A stretch of DNA of 64,000 bases from Lachnospiraceae bacterium (GTDB taxonomy: Bacteria > Bacillota > Clostridia > Lachnospirales > Lachnospiraceae): the NCBI GenBank assembly GCA_015057005.1, contig SVFF01000002.1, positions 124,001 to 188,000 of the forward strand, written 5' to 3'. The notes beneath the pieces were generated by a model, which worked only from the letters and a program-made list of their open reading frames with translations, searched no databases and was not told the origin of the DNA. This document shows, in pieces, positions 46,920 to 56,294 of this stretch; position 1 is the stretch's first letter, and every line of letters begins with the position of its first letter. The translations under genes and the position numbers were made by a program.

Positions 46920-47099
46920 TTAGTTGGTCTCTACAACCTGCTTTTTGTTGTAAGAACCGCAAGCCTTACAAACTCTGTGAGGCATCATCAGTGCGCCACA
47001 TTTGCTGCACTTTACCAGAGTAGGAGCGCTCATCTTCCAGTTTGCTCTTCTCTTATCTCTTCTGCTCTTAGAAGATTTATTCTTAGGACAAATAGACAT
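46920..47099 (-). CDS. rpmF: 50S ribosomal protein L32
   Basis: 59 aa. Reads MSICPKNKSSKSRRDKRRAN then a zinc ribbon with Cys31, Cys34, Cys44, Cys47 (CSKCG and CKACG). ATG at 47097-47099 behind GGAGG, 2 bp after the DUF177 stop. Order DUF177-rpmF-plsX is conserved. The Cys-containing (Zn) form is encoded here. Confidence 0.97.
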   Translation of the reverse strand: MSICPKNKSSKSRRDKRRANWKMSAPTLVKCSKCGALMMPHRVCKACGSYNKKQVVETN

Positions 47100-47101
47100 C
47101 G

Positions 47102-47623
47102 TTACACCTCCTTATTCGCGTTGAAGATATCTTGGATCGCTGCCATGCGCGGATCAGGAACGAATGTATCGCATCCGCAATCCGTTTTGTTCCGATTCTT
47201 TCCGCATACAGGGCAGACACCCTTGCAATCTTCAGAACACAGAATCTTCGCCGGCCAATTTAATAAAATTTCATGATACACAAAAGCCTCTACATCCAGC
47301 TGATAACCCTCCATGAATGTCAGGTCATCCTCTTCATCCTCTGCAGCAGCGCCCGGAGATGTAACCAGTCGGTCAAACTGTAGCGTAAGCACCGTAGGTG
47401 CATAGTCTAAACAACGATCACACTTCGTGTCGAACTTAAGCTCCACACATCCCTCAATGTGAGCCTTATCGGCTTCCACATTTGAGAAGATAAATGCTGC
47501 CGGGGACTTTTCAAGTATCTTAAAACTTCCTAAACGGCTTTTGAAGCTTGTCATCTCAAGGGGAACAGATGTCTTCTGCACTTTTCCTTCAGATGTTAAT
47601 ACATCAGATAAATTTATTAACAT
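47102..47623 (-). CDS. DUF177 (YceD) family protein
   Basis: 173 aa. YceD-like with CDRCLDYAPTVL and closing cysteines CSEDCKGVCPVCGKN. Linked to 23S rRNA/L32 function by constant association with rpmF. The ATG at 47621-47623 (AGGAG 5 nt upstream) is used rather than an upstream frame to 47653. Confidence 0.92.
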   Translation of the reverse strand: MLINLSDVLTSEGKVQKTSVPLEMTSFKSRLGSFKILEKSPAAFIFSNVEADKAHIEGCVELKFDTKCDRCLDYAPTVLTLQFDRLVTSPGAAAEDEEDDLTFMEGYQLDVEAFVYHEILLNWPAKILCSEDCKGVCPVCGKNRNKTDCGCDTFVPDPRMAAIQDIFNANKEV

Positions 47624-47681
47624 AGCAGCTCCTATGCAAAATGATTGTGTCAAAAATCATGTTAATTTCGCACACTGACTT

Positions 47682-47710
47682 ATTATACATACCGATGTGC
47701 GTTTTGTCAA
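47682..47710 (-). promoter_or_regulatory. Consensus promoter of DUF177-rpmF
   Basis: TTGACA (47705-47710), 17-bp spacer, TATAAT (47682-47687) with an extended TG. An ATGATT/AATCAT inverted repeat follows in the leader. Confidence 0.88.
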
Positions 47711-47778
47711 TAATTGTTTTTTAGAAAATATCACAAATATTATTTTATTTAGTTTCCGAAGACAACCAGGAAAATATG

Positions 47779-49176
47779 CTAAAACTGTACAGGCTTCACC
47801 TCCGGCATCAGGGCTTCCAGTCTGTATTCCGGGAACGCTTCAAGCAGATCCTCCAGGATCAGCGCCGTATTTTCCACTGTATCATGGGCAAGCATGACCA
47901 CTTTCTTTCTATTTAGTGTACTCTCTTTTGCATTCTTTAGCAACTGTTCCGGAGAAGATTTTTGTTTTTTCTTTACCGCATCCTCAAGGCTGGCATTCCA
48001 GTCAAAATATACAAATCCAAGTTCCGTCATTTCCGAAATAATTTCCTCATACACCTCTTTATTATAAGCATTGATGCTGCCGCCGGGAAAGCGAAACAAT
48101 TCCGCCTCAATCCCCGTCACCTCATAAACAGTGTCGTAAGCCTTGTAAAAATCCTCCAGAAAACTGTCTGTACTCTCATAGATTACATCATAATCATGAT
48201 TATCGCAGTGAATGCCAATAGTATGTCCTTCCTGCGCGATTCTTAACGCAGTCTCCGGATATTTTCGCACATTTTCGCCTATCACAAAAAAAGTGGCTTT
48301 CACATTCTTTTCCTTCAATATATCAAGAATGGTTTCTGTATGCTCAGCCGACGGACCATCATCAAATGTCAGATACATTGTCTTGGGATGGAAATACAGG
48401 TCTATTCCCTCGGCAAGTCCCTCCACAAGTTTCTGCTGATAGCCGGGATCAGTCAAAAGATCACGCTCTACGTCATTGGACAAAAAACCTGTTTCGACCA
48501 GACAGGCCGGGATTTTACTCTCCCTGAGGACCATAAGGTCCTCTCCGTTCTCCTGCAGACCTCTGTCCTTTGCATCGGTCGCAGCAACAGAGTAATTGTG
48601 CAGAAGCCTCCCCAGACGGATATCATCTTCCCCCGCGACCCAAGTTTCCAGGCCACAGGCTTCTTCTCCCTCATAAGCATTCTGATGTATGCTCACAAAA
48701 ACATCTGCTCCGGAGGAGTTTGCCAGCATTATCCGTTCCTCTAAGGACACATAAGAATCATCGCTTCTGGTAAGGAGTACTTCAAACCCCTTCTCCTTAA
48801 GCCGGGTTTCCAGTGCAAGGACAATCTGCAGATTGATCTCTTTTTCCAGTATCCCCTCTCTATCACAGCCTTCATCCCAGCCGCCATGACCGGGATCCAA
48901 AATCACCAGGTCCGTGTCCTTCACGGGAACATTGTCCTTCACAAAAGCAGGGCCGCTTTGTTCTACTGATATATAATCTAAAGCAGCTTCCGTCTGCAGC
49001 GCATTTTCTACAAAGAGTTCTTGTTCTGAGAGTGCGATTGGTTGCAGAATCACCGCAGTCAAAAAAAATCCCAACGACACACATAGCAATCCGACGACAA
49101 GCAGGATCTTCCGTATAGTTTTTCGTGTTTTTCCATGATTTTTGCTGCCTCTGACCGTGATTCCCGAATATATCAT
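47779..49176 (-). CDS. Bifunctional N-acetylmuramoyl-L-alanine amidase / polysaccharide deacetylase, membrane anchored
   Basis: 465 aa. N-terminal basic stretch and membrane segment (about 25-45) anchor an outside protein with two enzyme domains. Amidase_3 (about 85-260): VILDPGHGGWDEG (Zn His), GILEKEINLQ (Zn Glu), VSIHQNA (Zn His), LVETGFLSN (catalytic Glu). NodB deacetylase (about 265-455): YLTFDDGPS, HCDNHDYD, FRFPGG, WNASLEDA. Likely remodels peptidoglycan stems and N-acetyl groups. ATG at 49174-49176 (AGAGG about 8 nt upstream) preferred over 49206. Lies downstream of the membrane protein/kinase cluster. Confidence 0.9.
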   Translation of the reverse strand: MIYSGITVRGSKNHGKTRKTIRKILLVVGLLCVSLGFFLTAVILQPIALSEQELFVENALQTEAALDYISVEQSGPAFVKDNVPVKDTDLVILDPGHGGWDEGCDREGILEKEINLQIVLALETRLKEKGFEVLLTRSDDSYVSLEERIMLANSSGADVFVSIHQNAYEGEEACGLETWVAGEDDIRLGRLLHNYSVAATDAKDRGLQENGEDLMVLRESKIPACLVETGFLSNDVERDLLTDPGYQQKLVEGLAEGIDLYFHPKTMYLTFDDGPSAEHTETILDILKEKNVKATFFVIGENVRKYPETALRIAQEGHTIGIHCDNHDYDVIYESTDSFLEDFYKAYDTVYEVTGIEAELFRFPGGSINAYNKEVYEEIISEMTELGFVYFDWNASLEDAVKKKQKSSPEQLLKNAKESTLNRKKVVMLAHDTVENTALILEDLLEAFPEYRLEALMPEVKPVQF

Positions 49177-49302
49177 GCCCTCTGCCTCTCTTTTCCCATA
49201 AAGCATCTCTTCTTGCTCTTATAAGAAAATGATACAGAGGACAAACATCATAACATCATATTTTTCTCATCATATAAACAAACTCTTTGCATCAGAAGCG
49301 CA

Positions 49303-50130
49303 TCATCTTGCAATTTTCAAAAACAGCTCATTGATCCCCTCGTAGAAGCCCAATGTAACCACCGTGTACTGATCTTCCGGTCCGGCAACGCGGTATTTTT
49401 CAAAATAAGGTGTGGTTTCCAGCAAAGGATTCACATTCTCTGATTTTTCCATCTCCTCAAGACCCATATATTCCCGCCAGGTCTCCACCAGCGTCTCCGG
49501 ATCAATATCCCTCCATGTCTGCGGAATACGCACATAGAACTCATATATCTTGCCGGTGTCAGCATCAATATAGGCATCCAGTAGGCGATTGGACTTGTCC
49601 GCATTCTGCTGTTTAGTGGACATGCTGACTTTCCACACAGACAGATTGTTTCGAGGTTCCAGCACATCAATGGCAGAATAAAGTTCCGCGCTGTAGCTGT
49701 TCTCCTGTACTTCTTTAACTTCCTCCGGCAAAATCCCCAATTCCTTCAAAATATCCAGCTGCCGGTTGCAGACATCAAAAATTTCATCCTTCGTAATCTC
49801 TTTTCCGGAAGGCCCCTGATGATTGATCACAAAAGCATAGGTGCCGGCAATCTCATCATACTCTTCACCCGCTTTTACGGCAGTCATGGCATTCAGTTCG
49901 CTTTGGGGCAATTCCCGGCTGTTTAAGCACTTTGCCAGAATGAACAGCTTTTCGTTATTGCTCATGGTATAGCGATAGCCCTCACTCTCCTGATCAATAG
50001 CCTCTGCTTCAATACGGTTCAACATGTTTTTATCGCTGTAGGCAGCATAGCGCTCCGGTCCCCAAATTGACACCACAAAAACCAGCACCGCAAGAGGCAG
50101 CAGCAATATACTAATTTTTCTTTTCCACAT
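49303..50130 (-). CDS. Membrane-anchored protein of unknown function
   Basis: 275 aa. Signal anchor (about 5-24), remainder outside. ATG at 50128-50130 follows GGAGAAAAG and overlaps the histidine kinase end by 20 bp, so coupled to it. Contains a stretch NRLLDAYIDADTGKIYEFYVR that resembles PepSY/YpeB-type beta-sheet repeats, but I do not recognise a family. Probable accessory of the kinase-regulator pair. Confidence 0.75.
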   Translation of the reverse strand: MWKRKISILLLPLAVLVFVVSIWGPERYAAYSDKNMLNRIEAEAIDQESEGYRYTMSNNEKLFILAKCLNSRELPQSELNAMTAVKAGEEYDEIAGTYAFVINHQGPSGKEITKDEIFDVCNRQLDILKELGILPEEVKEVQENSYSAELYSAIDVLEPRNNLSVWKVSMSTKQQNADKSNRLLDAYIDADTGKIYEFYVRIPQTWRDIDPETLVETWREYMGLEEMEKSENVNPLLETTPYFEKYRVAGPEDQYTVVTLGFYEGINELFLKIAR

Positions 50131-51535
50131 ATGTGCTTTTCTCCTCTCCCGGAATGATAAAGCTGAAGGTGCTGCCCTTTCCGGGTACACTTTCTATGTG
50201 CAAACTGCTGTGATGGAGTTCTAAAACAGCCACACAGAGCGCCAATCCCAGACCGGCTCCGTTCTTACTGCGGGCTCTGGACTTATCCACCATATAAAAA
50301 GCTTCCGTTATTTTTCTGCATTCTTCAGCCGGAATACCCACCCCATAATCCTTTACCGCTATGCGATATCCATTTTCCTGCTTCCGGCCAATTATCTCAA
50401 CAGGGCTTCCCGGTTCAGAGGCTTTGATGGCATTGTCCACCAAATTCAACAGTACTGATTTCAGCAAATCCAACTCTACATTTATGCTGCTGTTTTCCAT
50501 AGTAATACTGACCGGATATTCTTGATTGCGGCCATACAATTCCGTCAGATACTGTTCCAACACACGGGTATCAATCACCGCAAGTTCCATGGATACATTC
50601 CTGGCTACAATAATCTCCAACAATCTGAAAGACATGGCCTCCAGACGTTTTCCCTCTGTATAAATATAATTGGCAGACAAAAAATAGGTTTCCTCGTCAA
50701 GCTTCCGACTCCTCAGCAGGTCTGCATAGCCAATGATGGCAGTCAGGGGAGTCTTTAATTCATGGGAAAAAGCAGCAATAAAATCTTCCTTTGCCCGAAT
50801 CTCTTCTTCCAGCTTCCCGATATTTTCCTCCAATGCTTTGGCCATCAAATTAAAATCTCCGGTGAGCTGACCCATCTCATCATTGCTGATCTGACGCACA
50901 CGGTAAGCATAGTCCCCCGCCGCCATTCTACGGGTTGCGCGTGTCAGCTGTCTGATAGGTCTGGTCAGCATCCGCGAAATAAAGAACATCACTACCGCGC
51001 TGATCCCCAGCATCACCAGTGAAACATTGCGGTATACCCCAAATCCTCTGGTACGTTCATCAAAAACGCCTGTCACATTCCTCATGGTCTCAAGGTAAAG
51101 GATTCTGTCCAGAGTGGTGATCGCTGTTCCCGTCTGCACATAATAGCTGTCGCCCATCTGTATCACCTGATAAATCCTGCTCTGCTCCTGAATCTGCCCT
51201 AAAAAGACGGTATCCTCGGTAAAACCTTCGCTGGCATATAACGTAAGTCTCTCTTCGTCAGAAAGCCGAAGCAGACGCATACCCTGCCCTCCCCGTTCCA
51301 GATTGGAACCGATTTCTTCAATAGTATTATCATGCAGCACATCATACTTGGAGGGAATATTTAAAGCTGCCGTCTCAAAAGCAAACTGCAGTATGCTGCT
51401 CTCATCCATGGCCTGACCGATTTCGCGCTCCATTGAGGTCTTAAACACATAATTTACAAACAAATAGCCGCTGGTGCCAAAGGCTGCCGCCATAATAATG
51501 ATCGTCCAAAGCAAAATCTTGTAAGAAACTTTCAT
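50111..51535 (-). CDS. Sensor histidine kinase
   Basis: 474 aa. Two membrane segments (about 7-28 and 170-190) flank a ~140-residue sensor domain; HAMP (RMLTRPIRQLTRATRRMAAG), HisKA (AFSHELKTPLTAIIGYADLL), HATPase_c (NLVDNAIKAS, GAGLGLAL). Partner of the regulator 52 bp upstream. Signal unknown; the neighbours suggest envelope status. Confidence 0.92.
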   Translation of the reverse strand: MKVSYKILLWTIIIMAAAFGTSGYLFVNYVFKTSMEREIGQAMDESSILQFAFETAALNIPSKYDVLHDNTIEEIGSNLERGGQGMRLLRLSDEERLTLYASEGFTEDTVFLGQIQEQSRIYQVIQMGDSYYVQTGTAITTLDRILYLETMRNVTGVFDERTRGFGVYRNVSLVMLGISAVVMFFISRMLTRPIRQLTRATRRMAAGDYAYRVRQISNDEMGQLTGDFNLMAKALEENIGKLEEEIRAKEDFIAAFSHELKTPLTAIIGYADLLRSRKLDEETYFLSANYIYTEGKRLEAMSFRLLEIIVARNVSMELAVIDTRVLEQYLTELYGRNQEYPVSITMENSSINVELDLLKSVLLNLVDNAIKASEPGSPVEIIGRKQENGYRIAVKDYGVGIPAEECRKITEAFYMVDKSRARSKNGAGLGLALCVAVLELHHSSLHIESVPGKGSTFSFIIPGEEKSTYVEKKN

Positions 51536-51587
51536 AGCTTCCCGCTCCCGTATTTTCTTTCAAAGGCTTACACACCGCAATTCCGGT

Positions 51588-52241
51588 CTATATTTCCAGG
51601 CGGTAACCCACTTTATATACCGCCAACAGATTATTTTCCCAGCCCATCTTCTTGCGAAGTCTCTGTACATGGAGCTCCAAAGTGCGGCTGTCTGCTATGT
51701 ATTCATCACCCCAGACCTTTTCATAAAGATTTTCCTTAAAAAGGGCGATGTTTTTATTCTGCATAAACAATACCAGCAGACCATATTCCTTGTTGGTCAG
51801 GATTACCGACTTACCCGCCTTCGTAACCTTTCTGGCCTCCTGATCCACACAGACATCACCTGCCTCCAGATATTGTCCGGTCTTGTGAAATCTGCGCAGC
51901 ACAACTTCCACCCTGGCCAAAAGTTCCACTACATCGAAGGGTTTTACAAGGTAGTCTTCAGCACCCAATTTAAGCCCTTTTACCCGATCCTTCACCTCAT
52001 GTTTGGCAGTAATAAAAATCACAGGAATCTTTAAAGGACGGATATATTCCATGATATCGTAGCCATTCACCCCGGGCAGCATCACATCCAGCAGTATCAG
52101 GTCAAAATTCTCTGCCTCTATCGTATCAATAGCCTTCATGCCGTCCTGTACTGTTTTACAAACATAACCAGCCGCAGATAAATTGATATTTATCAGATCA
52201 CATATTGGTTTTTCATCATCTACAATTAATACTTTTATCAC
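51588..52241 (-). CDS. OmpR/PhoB-family response regulator
   Basis: 217 aa. Receiver with LILLDVMLPGVNG (phospho-Asp), IFITAKHEVKD and YLVKPFDVVELL; winged-helix C-terminal (KEYGLLVLFMQNKN, LELHVQRLRKKMGW). Start is GTG at 52239-52241 with a weak ribosome binding site. Between the FG-GAP-like protein gene and the kinase. Confidence 0.92.
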   Translation of the reverse strand: MIKVLIVDDEKPICDLININLSAAGYVCKTVQDGMKAIDTIEAENFDLILLDVMLPGVNGYDIMEYIRPLKIPVIFITAKHEVKDRVKGLKLGAEDYLVKPFDVVELLARVEVVLRRFHKTGQYLEAGDVCVDQEARKVTKAGKSVILTNKEYGLLVLFMQNKNIALFKENLYEKVWGDEYIADSRTLELHVQRLRKKMGWENNLLAVYKVGYRLEI

Positions 52242-52277
52242 TTTAACATCAGTACCTTTCTTCCGTATCTGCAGTTT

Positions 52278-53411
52278 TTATTTTTCTGTGTAAGCCGGTT
52301 CCACAGTAAGTGCGGGCAGCCATCCCCAATATTCCCTGATCTTGTTCACCAGTTCCTCCAGCGTATCCTCTTCGGTGCACTGATAATAGTCCTCGAAACC
52401 GGCGTCAATATCAAAGCCGCCGGTACGCTGATAATAAACAGAACACTTTGCCTCCACCAAGAGTTCTCCCTGCGGCCCCTCACAGCTGTATCTGGCCAAT
52501 ACCACCAGATCCTTCATGCCATCACCATCCATGTCCTTGCCAGTCATTCCCTTCAGAGAATAAAGATTGTCATAATCTCCCATTGGCTGGAAACTCCACA
52601 CAATATCTCCCTGCTCATTTATGAGATAAACCATGAACACATCATATTCCGATATGCGGTATACTCCCGGTAAAACCTTAAGTTTTCCCAGTTTTTCAAA
52701 GTTCCTTGTATAGCATTGTTCCTCAATCACCTTAAAACCTTTTCGCAGAAGTTCTTTCTCTGTGGAGGCCGTATATAGAAATTCAGTGGAACGTCCGTCA
52801 CGCACAAAAGAAACAATGCAGTTGGCGCTTTTGTTCATGCTGAACCGATTAATCTTGTCAGAAATACGATAATCTCTGTAAAAACCACACTCTCTCTGAA
52901 ACAGAACATCTCCCACCTTATAAGGCTTTCCAACATAATCCCCTGTCAGATTCACACACCGGGTGATCAAAATAATATCCGTCAAACCGTCATTGTCTGC
53001 ATCCTGAAAAGATACCGCCGCAATGCTGCGCGTGGGCTGTTTCATCTGTCCCGGATAGAGCTGATTGGTAGAAAGCTGGTGACATTTATAAAGAATCCTG
53101 CCCTCCTCATCCGCAATCAAAATCAGCAGCCGTTGATAGACAGCATCCATAGCCGGCACAAACATTACTTCTTCCTCGCCAAAGCTCTCCAGCAGGACAG
53201 GAAAAGTCTGTTCCTCAATGATATCAAATCCCTGCTCCACAAGATCAGCCACCTGCTCCACAGCGGCAAATCTGGCTTCAAAGTCCTGATACTGTAAAAG
53301 CACTTCCTTGTCATCGTCTGCCGCAGATACAAATAGTCCTGCCCCATATATTATTGTCATGATGCTGCAGATCATCATCGTGATCATTCCCAAGTAATTT
53401 CTTTTTCTCTT
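52278..53411 (-). CDS. Exported FG-GAP/VCBS-like repeat protein
   Basis: 377 aa from GTG at 53409-53411 (AAAGGCGG upstream). N-terminal signal/anchor (MMICSIMTIIYGAGLF) then alternating segments with two calcium-type loops, DADNDGLTDIILITR (near 170) and DMDGDGMKDLVVLAR (near 315), as in FG-GAP/VCBS repeats. First gene of a run with the regulator, kinase and membrane protein; might be a sensor accessory or structural envelope protein. A frame to 53453 has no ribosome binding site. Confidence 0.75.
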   Translation of the reverse strand, partial: KRKRNYLGMITMMICSIMTIIYGAGLFVSAADDDKEVLLQYQDFEARFAAVEQVADLVEQGFDIIEEQTFPVLLESFGEEEVMFVPAMDAVYQRLLILIADEEGRILYKCHQLSTNQLYPGQMKQPTRSIAAVSFQDADNDGLTDIILITRCVNLTGDYVGKPYKVGDVLFQRECGFYRDYRISDKINRFSMNKSANCIVSFVRDGRSTEFLYTASTEKELLRKGFKVIEEQCYTRNFEKLGKLKVLPGVYRISEYDVFMVYLINEQGDIVWSFQPMGDYDNLYSLKGMTGKDMDGDGMKDLVVLARYSCEGPQGELLVEAKCSVYYQRTGGFDIDAGFEDYYQCTEEDTLEELVNKIREYWGWLPALTVEPAYTEK

Positions 53412-53520
53412 CACCCGTTCACCGCCTTTTGGTGCTAAAACAGTTATTCTCACTCAAAGTGTAGCACGGTGAAATACATCCGTCAAAACAAATAGTTGCA
53501 TCATTTTTGCTGAATCATTT

Positions 53521-53547
53521 AAAAAGGCCCGCCGTAACGGCGAGCCT
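53521..53547 (-). terminator. Terminator of pta-ackA
   Basis: GGCTCGCCG-TTA-CGGCGGGCC stem (one mismatch; 53526-53546) followed by TTTTT on the minus strand. Confidence 0.92.
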
Positions 53548-53572
53548 CTCTAAATCAAATATTTACTGTTTA

Positions 53573-54766
53573 TTATACCAGTCTTGCAGTTTCTCTGGCA
53601 ATAGCAAGCTCTTCGTTGGTAGGAATTACACAAACCTTAACCTTACTATCGGGAGTAGAAATCACATTGTCATCTCCGCGCTTCTTGTTCTCTTCAGGAT
53701 CAATGGTAATACCAAGATAACCAAGATGCTCACAAACCAGTTCACGAAGAATGGAGCTGTTCTCACCTACACCTGCGGTGAAGCAAATAGCGTCAACACC
53801 ATTCATTGCTGCTGCATATGCACCAATGTACTTAACAACACGGTAGCAGGTTGCTTTCATAGCACGAACGCAAGCTTCATCACCGGATCTGTATCCATCT
53901 TCGATATCACGGTTGTCGGAGGACAAATTGTCGGTCAAGCCAAGCAGACCGGACTTCTTGTTCAGCATATTCAGCAGAGCCTTAATGTCCATGCCTTCCT
54001 TGTTTGCCAGGAACTCAAGAACGCCGGGATCCACATCACCGGAACGGGTACCCATTACCAGACCTTCAAGGGGAGTAAGACCCATGGAAGTGTCTACGCA
54101 CTTACCGTTCTTAACTGCGGAAATACTTGCACCGTTACCGATGTGGCAAACGATGATCTTGCTGTTCTCATAGTCTAATCCAAGGAACTCAGCTGCATGT
54201 TCAGAAACGAATGCGTGGCTGGTGCCGTGGAAACCGTATCTTCTTACGCCGTACTTTTTGTAGTACTCATAAGGAATAGCGTAGATGTAAGCCTCTTCAG
54301 GCATGGTCTGATGGAAAGCGGTATCAAATACGCCTACCATAGGAACGTTGGGCATCAGCTCCTTACAAGCGTAAACACCGGTCAGGTTTGCAGGATTGTG
54401 CAGAGGAGCCAGGTCATTGCAGCTTGCAACAGCTTCCAGAACCTCATCATTCAAGATAACGGAGCAGGCAAACTTCTCGCCGCCGTGTACCATACGATGG
54501 CCAACAGCATCGATCTCGTCAACGCTCTTGATAACACCGGTAGCAGGATTCATTAATGCTTCCAGAACCAGACGGAAAGCTTCGGTGTGATTGGGAATAT
54601 CTACATTCTTCTTCTCTTTCTCGCCGCCGTCGGGAGTATAGCTGATCATACCGCCGTCAATACCGATTCTCTCACAGAGGCCCTTTGCCAGGCACTGCTC
54701 TGTCTCGGAGTCAATAAGCTGGAATTTTAAAGAGGAACTACCACAGTTGATAACAAAAATCTTCAT
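53573..54766 (-). CDS. ackA: Acetate kinase
   Basis: 397 aa. Acetyl-phosphate + ADP to acetate + ATP. INCGSSSLKFQLID, GHRMVHGGEKF, DTAFHQTMP, YGFHGTSHAFVS and AVCFTAG-like ICFTAGVGENS are all present. 88 bp after pta in the same direction; energy-yielding acetate pathway of fermentation. Confidence 0.98.
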   Translation of the reverse strand: MKIFVINCGSSSLKFQLIDSETEQCLAKGLCERIGIDGGMISYTPDGGEKEKKNVDIPNHTEAFRLVLEALMNPATGVIKSVDEIDAVGHRMVHGGEKFACSVILNDEVLEAVASCNDLAPLHNPANLTGVYACKELMPNVPMVGVFDTAFHQTMPEEAYIYAIPYEYYKKYGVRRYGFHGTSHAFVSEHAAEFLGLDYENSKIIVCHIGNGASISAVKNGKCVDTSMGLTPLEGLVMGTRSGDVDPGVLEFLANKEGMDIKALLNMLNKKSGLLGLTDNLSSDNRDIEDGYRSGDEACVRAMKATCYRVVKYIGAYAAAMNGVDAICFTAGVGENSSILRELVCEHLGYLGITIDPEENKKRGDDNVISTPDSKVKVCVIPTNEELAIARETARLV

Positions 54767-54854
54767 TTTCTTTTACCTTTCGTTCTAACTATTTACGATA
54801 TTTTCAATACGATTGTACAAACACAATATTTTCAAACAATATTGTAATATACGC

Positions 54855-55856
54855 TTATACCAGCTGAGCCTGTACAGCGGTCAGAGCTACTACGCCAACG
54901 ATATCTTCCCAGGAGCATCCGCGGGACAGATCGTTAACAGGCTTTGCAATACCCTGCAGGATAGGGCCGTAAGCTTCTGCGCCGCCCAGTCTCTGTACCA
55001 GCTTGTAGCCGATGTTGCCGGCATCCAAGTTGGGGAATACCAGAACATTCGCCTTGCCTGCTGCGGGGCTTCCGGGAGCCTTGCTGGCAGCAACGGAAGG
55101 AACTAAAGCAGCGTCTAACTGCAGTTCGCCGTCGATTACCAGTTCGGGATACTGCTCACGTGCGATTGCGGTAGCTTCAGCAACCTTGTCAACCAGAGCA
55201 TGCTTTGCACTGCCCTTGGTGGAGTGGCTCAGCATAGCGATCACGGGATCAGCACCTACCAAAGCCTTGAAGCTCTTTGCGGAAGATTCTGCGATAGCAG
55301 CCAGCTCTTCTGCGTTGGGATCCTGGTTCAGAGCACAGTCAGCAAATACAAAGGTACCGTTTGCACCGATGTCCTTGCACTGGGTATCCATGATAAAGAA
55401 AGCGGAAACCAGCTTCACGCCGGGAGTGGTCTTTAAAATCTGCAGAGCAGGTCTTAAGGTGGCTGCGGTGGAGTGACAAGCACCTGCAACCATACCGTCT
55501 GCATCGTTAGCCTTAACCATTACAATACCGAAGGTCAGAGCGTCAGTAAGCAGAAGTTCTCTTGCCTTCTCAGGGGTCATACCCTTTGCTTTTCTGGTCT
55601 CATAGAGCAGGTTTACATACGCTTCCAGCTTATCGGAAGTAGCAGGCTCGATCACGGTAGCTCCGGTCAGATCGATCTTCAGATCAGCAGCATCAGCCTT
55701 GATCTGCTCAGCATTACCAACCAGAACAACTTTTGCGATATCCTCTTCTAAAATTTTTGCAGCAGCAAGCAAGGTTCTCTTGTCTTCTGCCTCAGGCAGC
55801 ACGATTGCCTTCTTGTCCAAACGTGCTTTTTCTTTGATCATATCAATATATGACAT
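54855..55856 (-). CDS. pta: Phosphate acetyltransferase
   Basis: 333 aa short-type Pta (no P-loop domain). Acetyl-CoA to acetyl-phosphate. [36 protein letters not shown] and [17 protein letters not shown] mark the family. First gene of pta-ackA. Confidence 0.97.
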   Translation of the reverse strand: MSYIDMIKEKARLDKKAIVLPEAEDKRTLLAAAKILEEDIAKVVLVGNAEQIKADAADLKIDLTGATVIEPATSDKLEAYVNLLYETRKAKGMTPEKARELLLTDALTFGIVMVKANDADGMVAGACHSTAATLRPALQILKTTPGVKLVSAFFIMDTQCKDIGANGTFVFADCALNQDPNAEELAAIAESSAKSFKALVGADPVIAMLSHSTKGSAKHALVDKVAEATAIAREQYPELVIDGELQLDAALVPSVAASKAPGSPAAGKANVLVFPNLDAGNIGYKLVQRLGGAEAYGPILQGIAKPVNDLSRGCSWEDIVGVVALTAVQAQLV

Positions 55857-55940
55857 GTCTTTCTCCTTTCCTAGGGCAACCCTTCCCCATTTAAATTTTT
55901 CTGACTTATCAGATTATTCTTAACAAAATTCGCTATTTAT

Positions 55941-55969
55941 ATTATACTAAATAGGAAATTAAGACGCAA
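55941..55969 (-). promoter_or_regulatory. Promoter of pta-ackA
   Basis: TTGCGT (55964-55969), 17-bp spacer, TATAAT (55941-55946). Confidence 0.8.
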
Positions 55970-55997
55970 GGCATAATATCCCAAAAATTGTATGTTT

Positions 55998-56213
55998 TTG
56001 TATACACGTTACTGTTCATATGGTTCAATATTCTGCGCTCCGCCTGTTCAGATATTCCACTCGTGCACGCTCTCGCTACGTAAAATACGTAGCAGTACTA
56101 AGCTCGTGAAAAACCTCGCTAAGTACTGACGTATTTTAAGTGCCCTTCGTAGGAACATCTGAACATTCTGAGCTTACACATTGGCATGCATAAAACAGTA
56201 ACATGTAGTACAA
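55998..56213. repeat. About 216-bp imperfect inverted-repeat element
   Basis: The left and right halves are near reverse complements along most of their length. Matching blocks include TTGTA(N)ACRYGTTACTGTT at the outer ends, GTTCAGATATTCC (about 56045-56057) versus the complement of GGAACATCTGAAC (56152-56164), and TAAAATACGT...AGTACT near the centre. A perfect local palindrome, GCTACGTA-AAA-TACGTAGC, sits at 56075-56093. No reading frame of note. It occupies most of the 438-bp gap between pta and tmcAL and looks like a MITE- or REP-type dispersed element or a large folded RNA. Confidence 0.65.
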
Positions 56214-56294
56214 ATTGTGAGGGAAAGATGATTGATTTCATGTGATACAAGTTTCCTCGGGGCTAAAAGGCAAGCATAAGAAAGGTTAATTCGT

